Shown here in pieces: positions 22,368 to 34,736 of a stretch of 64,000 nucleotides of DNA (position 1 is its first letter; each line of letters starts with the position of its first letter). Both the position numbers and the translations under genes were made by a program. The notes under the pieces were generated by a model that was not told the DNA's origin, ran no database searches, and saw only the letters and a program-made list of their open reading frames with translations. Source of the DNA: Amyelois transitella (lineage: Eukaryota > Arthropoda > Insecta > Lepidoptera > Pyralidae); the NCBI RefSeq assembly GCF_032362555.1, contig NC_083517.1:4050001-4114000 (forward strand), read 5' to 3'.

Positions 22368-22605
22368 GCCACGCCTACTCCTATCGGTGCGTTCCACACA
22401 GACGCCTGCGGGAAAGGCGTCTTTCCGGACGACACTATCATGCTAAAGTTTTAAGATACTCTAATACCTAATGATTCAAAATGTGTTAAGATGTAAATGT
22501 TCCAGCAATCTACGGGGACCGTATTGCTCTCTTTTTAATTAGGTATGTAAATGTGTGAAAATGTGTGATTTAGGTTAGTACTATTTCTATGTTTCTTCAA
22601 TAGAA

Positions 22606-22611
22606 AATAAA
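22606..22611 (+). terminator. Polyadenylation signal candidate of the ZAD gene
   Basis: AATAAA lies 239 bases past the TGA stop in AT-rich sequence. Further A-rich candidates follow at about 22636. Confidence 0.5.
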
Positions 22612-25600
22612 TTAAGTATGTAAATAATAATTATAATAAAAAAGTTTAATAGAATCCTGTAACGCCGCTTTACTTATTAATTATAATAACAAAAATCTAG
22701 TCATAAAAATGGATGAGTGAAATCTAGTCATTTTGTAACATACATAGTCGTACAGCTAGTCATCATAGAGTTAAACTAGTCATACAAGTAGTACATAAAG
22801 TTTGAATGAATCAAAAATATAAGCAAGGTTTCAAAAAAAAATAGTATATAATATGGTAAATTTTTTGACTTGCACAAGTAGGCAAGGTAAAAGATTTTAG
22901 TCTTATTTCAAAATTGTACAAATATGTCTCCTATGTGTGCAAGTCTTAATTTTCAAAAGGTTTTTATTATTTTTATTTGAGATAGATTTTTACGACATTC
23001 CTTATATTTTATAGTGCTATAAGCATACTTAAGCAAAAAAGTCTACCTAATTTTATCTCGTTCTATGTTTTCCTAAGTTAACACCAATTTCAACATTTAA
23101 CACTTCCATTGAGTACTCAGTTACGCACTTTAAAACAACATGGTTGTATAATTGTACAAAAAAAACAGAAAAGCGTTGGCTGCACAGATTAATTAATACT
23201 ACGTAAAAGAGAAGATCAATCTTTTCTTTAGAAATATTATAGTATATTATATTTATAAAATAAATTGATAACCTTTTTTATTTTAAGTACAGTTTTTCTA
23301 TATCTCACATATAGTACTTAATAATTTTAATTCATCTAAATAAAACTTCAACTGAGGAAAATATTGTGGTCTATCTACATAAAAATTAGAGAGAGTAACA
23401 TTAAAATGGTATCTTACAGGTGCAGATAAAGTATAAAAATATATTGTAGCCAGGTTTTGATGTAGGTACCTAAGACATAAAAAGTTGGCTTGGAGTGAAA
23501 AGTTATGCTAAATAATGTAAGGACGAGTGGCGGCCGCTTAGTTATTTTTCAAAAAAAAAAATTTCTTCCAATTACGAGAAGTTTTGTTAAAAGCTAAGTG
23601 CTCAAAGTAAATTTTTACTCATAATAAGAAATCTGGCAAGTTTCAAATTAACTGGGTCATTATTTATGTTAATTATTAAAATTAAATTCTAAAGTTATTG
23701 TATTTTTAATGGTTTAATTTATATAATGAAAGAAAAAATCACAATATAAATATAAACAATTTTTCTTTCTTTCAATATGCAAGTAGTAAGTATACTTACA
23801 CCTAGAGTGGGCGATTTCTTTCACCACCTAAATCTTATATAGAAAATGTGAATTGGCCGCTAACTCATAGAAAGCCGAAGGTGATGTTTGTGTGTAGATC
23901 TAAGAATGTCCAAAATATTATCCACATTTGGTCAAGATGTCTTATACTCTGATATTCTAAAACATATCTTTAAAAAATATTAAAGTACATCATAATATTA
24001 GAGTATATTGCTATTAGGACTACCTCGGTAACTACTGCTTGTATTTGTTCCAATTTTCATGTATATATAATTAAATTTTCTAATAGATTTAATGAAGGTT
24101 TATTTGTAAGCATGTTTGTGACAATAGCTTAACCAACTTGAATTTTATGTTATATCTTAATTATTAGTTTTCTTTGCATTATTTTATTTTCGGAAATAAA
24201 CATTATTTTTGTATCTATTTACACATTGATCCTGGCCGAATGTGGATTATAATAAATGGAATGTATTTGTTGGTAAGAAAAAACAGAGCACGATTGAAGT
24301 TACAAAATTGAGTAGGAATAGTATGAGTATTAAAATACTCTCTATGGAATAGGATCGTAAATCATAATGCAGTGCCTCGCACGACATATGTAGGTGGGAC
24401 AATTATGCAATAGTAGTAAGTACTGTAGCATAAGACACTTTACTTATAATTACAAATAATTTTAATAGCCTGTTAATCGGTCAAATGAGAGCTACCATAA
24501 AGACAACAATAATACATTGTTTCGTTGGAATTATTAAATAATTATAGAGATCTGCGTCAGGTATACTATCAGTATATAGAAAAAAGCCCAAACCCTTAAA
24601 AGAATACTTACTTTTTCTAGATTTTTGAAAATTGTTTAAGTTATTACTACTGTGCATACTTCATAAGTACATATTCACTTCTATTACCCTCATAAGTATG
24701 TTAATTCACAGTTCAGACTTACTTATACCGTTTTAAAATCTTAAGATTATAAACACACAATTCTTAAATTTACAAACACGATTAAAATTCAGGCGCAAAT
24801 TCTTATCTGACAAAAAGTATTTTTTTATGAATATTTTTTATTCTGGGCTATGCCATAAGATGAAGAACATGTTTAATAGAAAGTCGGTAGTTCTCTCTAA
24901 CCGCGAGTTTAAGGTCACTCAGCTCTGATTTTATCGATAAGTTTCTTTAAAGTGGATAATGGACCATTATCAGTAAGTGCAGCCGTTTGGATTAATATTA
25001 ACAATATATTAAATCTGCCATGAAATGTGAATTAAATTAGAACTTATTTAGTCTTAAATTGTGTACTGCGATAATTACGAGTACCTATATGAACATAAAT
25101 TTTATGAGTAAATATTTTTTTTCTTTTTGGTGGTTTTTGAAGAGTATGAACCTACTTGAATGAATGTGTTTAAATACATACGATGAATTTTTCACCGCCT
25201 AGCTTTCATAATGATCTCAACAGTTAGTCATTAGTTTTTAATCATGGAGACATATGCAGTAGGTATAAGTGTAGATAAAAATTTCATAAATGATTTATAA
25301 GACTATGACCATTCAAATAAAAAGTCAATAGTAAATTTGATAATATGGAGGATACAAAAATAGTATCATTTTTTTAATATGATCCTATGAGAATGAAACC
25401 AAATGATAAACTTAAAATCGGAATATATTTCCGTAGAAAAGAAAGCAAAAATTTAAAAAAATCAAATCATAAGATAAGTTATCTGATTCTTCATGGTAAT
25501 TTGAAGTTTTTAGAAAGTTATGCGTAAATCTAACGTGAAACCTAATATAATCATACGAAAATATGTATATTATATCGTGACAAAATAGGTGATAGTATAA

Positions 25601-28058
25601 TTATAAATATATTTATTTAGATGTAACTGTACATCCTGTAATTAATTATAATATAAATAAAATTGTATAAAATAATTTCGATTGATTAAAAATGCAGTTT
25701 TGTACTATACTGTAGTTTTCAATTGTTTACTAAGTAGGTAATAATAGGATCACTGATGGAATTGTTACATTGTTACAAGCTTTCAACGAAATAGATGATT
25801 AATATTTATACTAAGTATCATTTCATACGAAGCGGGATTATAATATGAATAAAAAAATTGGATGCGAATATTTTATTCCTTCAAGCGTAAAAAGGTTTAA
25901 GATTACTTTTACTTTATTATCGAGAAAATTATAAAAGTCCAAGAACTATGGATTGAAATTTAAAAATAATACAAGTTAAAAATAATATCGCATGACAATC
26001 AAAAACTGAAACTAAATGCAAGATATTTTGACGAAATCTTTAAGTGACTCTTTGAAACTTTTTGACGAAACATGTACTTATATATGATACGTAAATAAAA
26101 TTAAAGTTGAGAACTTATTTGTATTCGTCTATTATATATGTACAGAGAGTATTTTTTATTCTCCATCAAAATTCCGTTTCTTTTTTGTAAATAATTATTA
26201 TTCAAACATAATGTCGAGCAATAATTTTTTCGCATATCGTTGACAGGTTTCTAAAAAGGGAAACGCTTCTTGTAATTTTCTGTAAAGTAGAAAGAGTTTG
26301 GAATTAAAAGATAGTAACCCAAGAAGACTTTTATTTAAAAAAAAACCTTTGGCTAAACGAAGTTACTCCATTTATAGAGTTGTGAATCCACCTTTACTGA
26401 ATTCCATGATGTTTGTATTTAAATTATTACTGAATGGCATTTTAAAAGCTGTTAGTATTTTGATGTAACTTAATATTAAAGTACCTAGTTCATAAGCAAA
26501 TTAGTTTTTATTAATTTTCTCAAACTTCTTACAGCCAAAGCCTTCTTATTACTGAGTTAACTATAATACTTTACTACACTGGCCGTTCAATTGGATTGGT
26601 GTCTATTCCTAGTACGGGTTATATGTCTCAGTTACGAAATCTGGTCCGATTAATTACTTAGTACTAAAGAAATTATGGGATTCCTGATAAAAAAGCAAGG
26701 AGTTGATACAGCTCTTAAAAACGTAACAGCATCCTAAAAACTGGAGTGGATAGACCTGAAGCACCAATAATGGGGCAATGCAAGTTACTAGAAGATTTGG
26801 GATTCGCTGTTTTTATGAGATATTTCTATCTTGATACCCACTCAAGTATGTCTAATAAAAAATATGTTAATTTTTATGATGTGTTAACCAACTCGTTATG
26901 TGTTAATTCACACATCATAAAGATTAAGTTTATTAGTAATTAACTTACCTCCTAATGCGTCAACGAGATATAAAACCGTATAGCAGGGAAGTACCTAATA
27001 AATATAATATTTATCTGTAAATATAATAAAGTAACTTTCATGACGATGATTTTTAGCTTAATAACTTGTCGTCTCATCCGTTAATTCTTACCACCTCATC
27101 AGTCTTCTATGCCTTTTCCACAATTTACTAATACATATTTCGATTAAATTTTTATTCTTTGGTATGGTTTTAATTTTTTTTTAATTTTTCAGTAACATTT
27201 AAGTAAGTACTTACACAAATTAGACATTTAGTAAAATGTTTGGGGTTGCTGTTTGTTTCTAAGATTTGGAAATACAAGAAATCGAAGTGAAGTTGCTGAT
27301 AATTCATTTTAACTGTACAGAATCCATACTTAAGTCTGTTTAGTTGTCATTTATAACTAAATGATAAAAATATTTAAAATGTTTGATTTTTTTATTCTGG
27401 ATCATCAGTCCGTCAGTTAACCGGTTAGACGATAATTCTCCCATCATTCTGAGCAAACTGATAGACTGAACTGACTCCTAATTTTGTTGTGTAACCCTTG
27501 TATTATAATTATTATGAGTCTAGTGACGGACATAGGGTTTCATTCCGGTAAAACTATAGTTCCTGGGGGACTTTCGAAAAACCCTGTATTCTTTTATAAA
27601 TAGTGCTAAATTCGCGGGCAAAGCTGCGAGTAAGAAATAGTCGTTATAAATATGTACACGTAGACCACCTCATTCTTTTACTATAGGATGAATAAAAAAT
27701 ACCAAAACTTATTTTGTGACAACGAAATGTCATTACGTGGCAAATAACAAAATTTTAGTACACGGATTCATATGATTCTTTTCAAAATTATGTGTTGATA
27801 TAAGTGAATATCACTAATGCTTGCAAGACGACCTAAATTTCACGAGGCAGGTAAGTAGATTACAAAATTATAATGATAGAATGGAACTTATTTCCTCTCC
27901 AGGGTTGTGAGGTTTCTTACTGACTTCCTGACTGAAGCGGAAAAAGAAACAATCTTCACATTAATATTTACTCTATTTTCTTTGTGTCCCTAAATTATTT
28001 TTGTTTAAATTTGATTAGGTACTTATTTACCTTTTTTTCTTGTTATTATTTTTTTACA
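22612..28058. other. AT-rich intergenic DNA
   Basis: In 5.4 kb I see no exon that I can support. The 65-codon frame at 26746-26943 lacks motifs and splice context. A short Helitron-like end (TCGCGGGCAAAGCTGCGAG) occurs near 27611, and a weak 11-bp hairpin (TTTATGATGTG) near 26874-26935. The region may hold the 3' UTR of the ZAD gene and the 5' UTR exon of the next gene. Confidence 0.5.
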
Positions 28059-28070
28059 GAATAAACTAAA

Positions 28071-29444
28071 ATGTATTTAAAGACAGACAACATGGATACT
28101 TCGTGCCTTCGTTTGAGATTTACACCTCTATTCAAAAATATGTGTAAAAGTAACTCTAAGTGTAGTTTGGAAATTGTGCCAGAAGTGTCATGTATACAAA
28201 ATCTTGATAAAATTCAGTGGCAACATGGAGATAATACTATAGAATATACAATACCAATAACATATAAAGTAATTCTAAAAAAGAAATTAGTGACCAAAGA
28301 AGACGATGACAATGCAATAAAAACTTACCACTCCTGTGTCGATTTATTAACATCTTCATCGTTCACCATTTTAAGTGACAAATCTGGTTATATCACAAAA
28401 GTTTTAAGTGACAGTTTACTTCTGAATAAACAGTCAGAAATTGTAGAAAATGAAGACTTAAAACCTACAAAAAATCAAGCGACAGGGACAAATATCAACG
28501 AAACTCAAAGGACAAAACATAATCCAGTCACATCTAGCAATACTGGACAAGTACCTATTAAAAATATATACAAAGCAAAAGGTAAAGGAAAGAACGACAT
28601 ACGTGTTAGCATGTGTTGCAAAATTTATGTAGATAAATGTACCTACTAAAAACAAAGATTCTTCGAATATGTCTCGAGTGACCAGTGTGCACATATTTTT
28701 TTTAAAACACATAGATTTTTTTTATATTGATTTTACAGATTTGATTTTATTTTCCTTTTTTCAGAATTAAAAGACGAAGGCACTCAATTTATTAATAATA
28801 TAAGTATTAATAATAGGTATCACATTGAAAAAGTATATTTAATTGACAAAATAACGAGCACTCAACTTATGAGTGAGTTAGGTAACCATCGCAATCAATC
28901 AGATATTGTGTCTTTCAACGATACATCAGATTGTGTTTCTTCGTTTGCTTGTAAAATGGATCGCAAGCTGAGTTTATCTCCAATTTGTTCAGTCAACACT
29001 GACGAAAGTGTACCTGATCATATAAAAGGAAGGCTTTCCAATTTTATCGTCTTGCAAATACAAGAACCGAAACGTATTACTTTAAACAATCTTACTCAAT
29101 TTCAAAGTACTATTGAAACGTATGGTTTTGAAACAATAAAGGAAATTAAAAATTATGATGGACAGCAAGGATTTGATGGAATTATGAAAATTGATGATAA
29201 ATCGTTTTACCCAATAAGTAATAATTCATATGAAAGGGTTTTACCTGAAGTACGAGTTGCTGACTTTATGAAAGCAGTAGAAAAGGAACTAGCGCCGATT
29301 AAGACTACGCTGAATGACATAATAAGAAAATGCACCTTGCTAGGATTTGTTTGTAAAGGAAATCAAAATCCTATGTCATACAACTATGTTCGAAAGAAAT
29401 CAAAATCCAATCGTGTTGTCTACTCTTTTGTGTTTGATGGGTAA
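28071..29444 (+). CDS. Unknown protein 1 of the 28-34 kb cluster, 396 residues
   Basis: Two coding exons: 28071-28581 and 28765-29444. The intron is phase 1 with AAAAG|GTAAAG and TTTTTTCAG borders. An acceptor at 28059 (TTTTTTTACAG) just before the ATG implies an upstream untranslated exon. The protein has no signal peptide, membrane segment or known motif that I recognise. The N-terminal half has TCLRLRFTPLFKNMCKSNSK-like cysteine- and lysine-rich sequence (written here approximately, beginning DTSCLRLRFTPLFKN). The C-terminal part has VEKELAPIKTTLNDIIRK, a likely short helix, and then the end SNRVVYSFVFDG. An AATAAA at 29454-29459 follows the stop closely. The C-terminal motif and phase-1 intron resemble the next gene, so the two may be diverged tandem paralogs. 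Function unknown. Confidence 0.7.
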
Positions 29445-29453
29445 AAATTGTGA

Positions 29454-29459
29454 AATAAA
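29454..29459 (+). terminator. Polyadenylation signal candidate of unknown gene 1
   Basis: AATAAA occurs ten bases past the TAA stop. It implies a very short 3' UTR if used. Confidence 0.4.
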
Positions 29460-29587
29460 GTGAATTTAAGATAAAATTCTTAATCGAATTTTGATTTCAA
29501 TTTTATTTTACAATTAATTTAATCATTGAAATGTAAAAAAAGACAGCCCAAGAATTTAATGCACAAAATACGATATACGTACTATAG

Positions 29588-29660
29588 TGCCGCGTGGTTT
29601 ATAATAGAATTTTCCCATAGATGTCGTAAAAAGCGACTAAGGTAATAGGTATACTCATTT
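29588..29660 (+). mobile_element. SINE family A head fragment
   Basis: GTGCCGCGTGGTTTATAATA, then CCCATAGATGTCGTAAAAAG CGACTAAGG, match the first 70 bases of the family. The remainder is lost. Confidence 0.6.
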
Positions 29661-29760
29661 GAGCATCTTTTATCATGATTGAATATGTGTTAGGATCCTA
29701 TTTCTCGTATTCGCCAAATATTATATTCTCGAAATTCCATATTCTTAAAATATTAAAATT

Positions 29761-29791
29761 CTAAACATGGGCAATCTGCGCCCATGTTTAG
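29761..29791. repeat. Perfect 12-bp hairpin between unknown genes 1 and 2
   Basis: CTAAACATGGGC and GCCCATGTTTAG are exact reverse complements separated by seven bases. The hairpin is intergenic; no function can be read from it. Confidence 0.8.
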
Positions 29792-30079
29792 TCATTTATT
29801 ATGGGAATTTCCGACTATAACTTGCAGCTATGACCAACAGCTTGCCGTAACTTATAAAGCACGGAAAAGCTAGAGAAGAAACATTTCTTATTACTTATCC
29901 AAAACTATTAAACAACTGACCATAGCCATAAAATGAGATATGATTTATATGGCTTTTTTATTATCAGATTCAAAGTCCGGTCGAATCAACAGAGCTTTTA
30001 CCTTTTTATACTAGTTTAAAGTTAGTGATGTCGATAGACCTAAGAATAAAGGGGAATTTATTTTAATAATTTTAGGGAA

Positions 30080-33000
30080 ATGGCCAGCAATGAAGAAATA
30101 GAACGCATTATTGACAGTTTAGCATTTGAAGTGGAAGCGGTCCCACAAAATAATATTTTAGAAGTTTCTGGAACCTCCAAAGCAACTCCCTTGAACCTCA
30201 AAATTAGAGTTCGTAAAAAAGATGAAGCATTGTTCAAGCAGGGCGTTGTGTCAGTTCCCAAACTTGGACACTCAAAAAAATCTCCAGAAAAAATCAGACT
30301 AGTCAGCAGCGACCAAACTGTTCTGTCATTTAAAGTATTTGTAGATACTGATCCAGACAAGAAACCTGTTAAGAAGCGGAAACGGTTTTTTGGTACATAA
30401 GTGTATTAAGTAGCTAACTAACATTTATTTTTTACCAACCCGAAAATACATTTAATACAATAAGTTTTTATACAGGAGGATGTTTAAGTTCAGAAGATAA
30501 TGAGGATGATACTTATATGGATAGTAGTAAAATTGTAGCGACCAAATCTAGTGAAATTGTAAAACATAATTTTGGTCTGTCCAAAAATATTCAGGATATG
30601 CAGCTTCACACACAAAAACCAACTATGTTTTTTGGAAAAACATGTAAACCAGGTAAATGTACTTGCATTAAAATATTTAGGTGGGAACTTACCTATTTTC
30701 ATAATCTTAATCCTAATCCCTCGACGTAAATACATATTTTGAACATAATTAGTAGAATAGAAATGATGTCCGGGAAATTTTAATTTTAATTTTTATTTAA
30801 AACTATAAAAATAACGAACACGTATAATACCTACATTATGTGGTTACAAGCAGAATACTACTACTCCGTCTCTTCTTGTGGACTTCGCAGGAGAAAACTA
30901 AAGATAAAAACCACTATCGACAAGCCCATCCTAGCCCATCACTCCAAAAACTTTGCCAAATCATCATTATTAGTTTTACCACTTTTTAAGTAACACCGAT
31001 GTACCAATCAATGATGTAATTAAAATTTTTGTACAGCGCGAAAATATTTGAGTGGTTGAGCCTATCAGAGCGCGCCATTTGAATCCGCGAACTAAACTAA
31101 CCGCTTTAAATCACTATCATGAGCGCAGGAATTCAATTTACTTGTTAAAAGGTCGTTATTTTATTAGGTTTTCATTCAGCGTTACATTTTGTTATCCTGC
31201 GCCGTCGAATATTGTCGATGCGACTTATAAAAGTGGTAGAATTTAATATTTACGGAAAAGTTAATTTTTTTTCAGGTGGATGTTTGGACCCCCCTTTTGA
31301 TGAAGAAATATATTCATATGAACCAAAAGCATGTAGCAAAATTTCAGTTCAAAGTAACACAGAAATAAATAAACATGATTCGACTACTTTACAATACCCA
31401 TATATAGATACTAAGTATTCCGATATGTACATTACTAATTCTTCCAGTAAAATGGGTAAGGAAAATAATGTCATTGAAAAATTAAGTGGAAGCCATTCTC
31501 CTGAAAGGGAAAATATCAAGGATATTCAACGTAACGAGTCGGATAATAATATTTCAGAAAGTTATACTTCTGATAGTAAAAAAATATTGACGAAACTTTA
31601 CCCTGGTGAAATAGTAACTGAAAAATCTAGAGATTTAGACTTAGAGATTGAGTCAAAAAACATGTTAAGATCTGGGAAAGACAATGATGATGACGAAAAT
31701 AAAAGCATCTCTGAGATTTCGCTTCAGAATAAACACATAAAAGATAATGAGTTTATAGATGTATCAGAAGAACACAAAGATATTTTAGGATTGGGTAGCG
31801 ACAATATTGATTTACAAAGTAAAACAAATCCATCATTACAAAATATACAAGATAATGACGAAAACGTTGTTACTACTTGCTTGAAAGCTGGAGGAGCATT
31901 AACAATTCCTATTTTAATGGCAGGAGTTGCTAAACAAATTACCACAACTAATCACCACAATGGTGATCTATCAAATGAAAACGAGCCCTCCGACATAAAT
32001 AAAGAAATTCAAAAAAATGTTAATGAACATTTAAACAAAAATGAACAATCTTTTCTGATAAATTCTAACGGAGGTAAAAAAATTGTAACTGATTCTTTAT
32101 CACGTTTCCCGAAACCAGAAACAAATACCGATGAAAATGTCGAAATTTTAAATAATAGTGATAACAAAGAACTAATGATAACCGATATCATTGGTAATAA
32201 TTATGAATTCCCGATTCGAAAAACACAGTCTAGCGAAGATGAAAACATGGACCTGAATGAAAATATAACCTACATGAAAGTAAACTCGTCTTTATATAAT
32301 TTGCCTGATAAAAATGATATACAGGTATTAGACAATAACAATATTTTACAAACTGATCCAATTATTAACGATATTTTACATAACGAAAAAGAGATCAAAA
32401 GTGAATCTTCAAAAATAATCCTCGGAGATGGTTATCGTGAAAAGCCAGAAGTAAATAATGATGATGAAATAATAACATTTATTCAATCTCATGATCAGTT
32501 TGAATATAATTATATAAAGGAAATAGAACATCAAGATAATTCAAAGGAAATAGAACATCAAGACAATTCAAAGAAAATAGGCGATGGAATTAATAGTAAA
32601 TACGTAAACGACTCTAGCTTCAGCCCAGAAATTGAAAACACGTTGATTGAAAATGAAGATTCTAACTATTTAGTCCTTGATACTGCGGGCAGCGATAGAT
32701 GGGATAATTTAAATTCTCAGCAAGAACAAAATCAAGTTCCAATCAAAAACACAGCAGGTGATAGTGGAGCTTTAGATAATATTGGTGTTGAACATACGTT
32801 ATTTATTAAAAACAATGACAATGACATTAGCCTGAAGCCGGAATACGAAAATATTTCACTTCATAATGAAGAATCTCCTTCTTTAAGCATTAATTCGCAA
32901 AATGTAGAGAGACTTGATAATTTAATTTCTCATGAAGAGCAAAATCAAGTGTCTACTAAAAATCAAATTAGTGATGAGATTGCTAGAGATATGGACATTA

Positions 33001-34022
33001 AACATAATCTTTTGGACAGTAAACGAACATTTGATTTAAGTGGAATTAAAGAAGAAGATTTTACTGGCAAAAATATACGTAGTAACAATGACGTTAAAGA
33101 TCAAACTCAAGACCCATATAATCAATTTGTAAAATTTCAATCAAGATCTCATTCAAAACCTATTAGTGAAATAAACGTACAAAACAGTACTTTTTCATTT
33201 TCGCAACGCGATTCAAAAGTAAAACCAGACGTCATAAATATGGACCTCGCATTTCACTTGTATGTAAATGATCAAAACCAGAGTGTCATAAAATCACTAG
33301 ATACCTTGAAAGATATCAAAAGACAACCGCAAGACAATGTTACAATTATCAAATCTCAATTTAAAATGTTCCCCAAAAATGTGGTCAAAGTTCCAATTGA
33401 CGCCCATAAGTACATGATGGTTCAAGTTGTAGCAAGTGATCTTCAAAAGCCTTCTTCATGTCCTAAACCTGAAGGTAAATTATTTTCTCACAATGTTTTC
33501 CCTCACCGTAAGCGCATCGGTTAGTATTCAAACTAATGTACATAACGTCGAAAATAGTAATTGATATATGGCCAGAGTGGGATTCGACCCTGTGCCTTTT
33601 TGCGCCGCACGCATTTTAACCGGGCACCTTATCGATTCAACCACCGTCGCTCTATCTAGGTAATCTTATACCTATTTGTTTTTATGTTGTACCTACAAAC
33701 TATTTTATATTAAGTATACAATTTAAGTTAATTCTATGTTTCAGAAAATTTATCGAGTGTACCTGAAACAGATGTAACACAAACAAAAAAACAATCACAA
33801 CTTTGTGAAAAGCGTGAACTCGAAACGTTTCAAACCCTTCTGTCAAAGATTTACGAAAAGCAATTAATTCCACTGCAACGTCTAATTTCTGATGTAAAAA
33901 AAGATGTAGATGTATTAGCGTCTCAACAACTCTGGTTGAAGGAAAATTGGCACAGAACAAAAAGAAACAACCCTAAACTTACACATTCTAGCAGAAAATG
34001 CGGCTGTTACAAAAAATGCTAA
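30080..34022 (+). CDS. Unknown protein 2 of the 28-34 kb cluster, 988 residues, largely disordered
   Basis: Four coding exons: 30080-30392, 30476-30652, 31276-33474 and 33745-34022. All three introns are phase 1, and the joined frame is exactly 989 codons. An acceptor at 30075 just before the ATG implies an untranslated first exon. The N-terminus (about 105 residues) ends in KKPVKKRKR, a candidate nuclear localisation signal. The large third exon is dominated by Asn, Asp, Glu, Ser, Lys and Ile, with tandem copies of KEIEHQDNS (residues about 578-595) and a degenerate 71-residue repeat (DNLNSQQEQNQV, DNLISHEEQNQV). One hydrophobic island, LKAGGALTIPILMAGVAK, lies near residues 366-383. The C-terminus has YEKQLIPLQRLISDVKKDV and a cysteine end, KCGCYKKC. 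Exons 2 and 3 both open with GGCL. I recognise no family. A lineage-specific, fast-evolving protein is the likely explanation. Confidence 0.72.
33550..33655 (-). mobile_element. tRNA-derived SINE remnant
   Basis: The minus strand reads GGTGGTTGAATCGATAAGGT GCCCGG and later GGGTCGAATCCCAC, which look like A-box and B-box regions of a tRNA-derived SINE head. There is no proper acceptor stem, so it is not called a tRNA gene. It lies in the last intron of unknown gene 2. Confidence 0.5.
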
Positions 34023-34150
34023 AGGAGTAAAGAAATCTTTGATAAGTCGCCTTTTATTGTAGATAACACTGTTTATACAGCTCATGTCTCATCCATCTCA
34101 AAAACTAATCTCTTTGAGAAAATCATCATTGAAGAGAATATGAAACAAAA

Positions 34151-34191
34151 TAATTTCAGTTTCACATAAGAATTATGTGAAACTGAAATTA
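34151..34191. repeat. Perfect 19-bp hairpin downstream of unknown gene 2
   Basis: TAATTTCAGTTTCACATAA is followed after three bases by its exact reverse complement. It starts 129 bases past the stop codon and is probably transcribed in the 3' UTR. Confidence 0.8.
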
Positions 34192-34736
34192 ACCTGAACT
34201 GAACCTTTTTGAATCTTTTTTTTTCATTTTTAACTTTCGACCCTTTGCAATAACTGTGCAATTTTTTTTCCTTCTAGATTGGAGTAAAACGTTAGAATGC
34301 ACTTGATCTGTGTTCTGTACCTTGATTGATAAGAATGATTCCGTGCCACGCCACGCAAGAGGTCTTTGAAATAGTTGATTCCTACTGACCCAGTATAACA
34401 GACGCACGCTTGATAATAAGAGACTACCTACTAAATAATTTGGCGAACTACAGCATTTATATCTAAATTCAACATATAGATACCTACGTTACATTAATTC
34501 CTATCCCACTGATAATAATTATCACATTACATTAATGTTTTTATTATTTTATTAGGTACATTTGTTAGCTTTGTTGCATTTTCATTTCATGGCTTTTACA
34601 TCGGTCGTGATTCTCGAAACAAGCGGTCGTGCTCATGGTGACGCAAATTGACTAAAATACCATTTTCATGTTTCAAAAAATTTACAATGATCGTTTTAAA
34701 ATTATAAAGTAAGATATTAGTGATTATTCAATTGAA

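Noticed and set aside
30490-30735. Minus-strand frame opposite unknown gene 2
   Set aside because: It is a shadow of exon 2, whose phase-1 borders join cleanly with the neighbouring exons.
30858-30905. Another SINE family A piece (ACTCCGTCTCTTC...GTGGACTTCGC)
   Set aside because: Only a short, poor match to the head region; not enough to call.
33550-33655. tRNA gene on the minus strand
   Set aside because: A- and B-box-like stretches exist but no closing acceptor stem or clear anticodon arm was found; a tRNA-derived SINE fits better.
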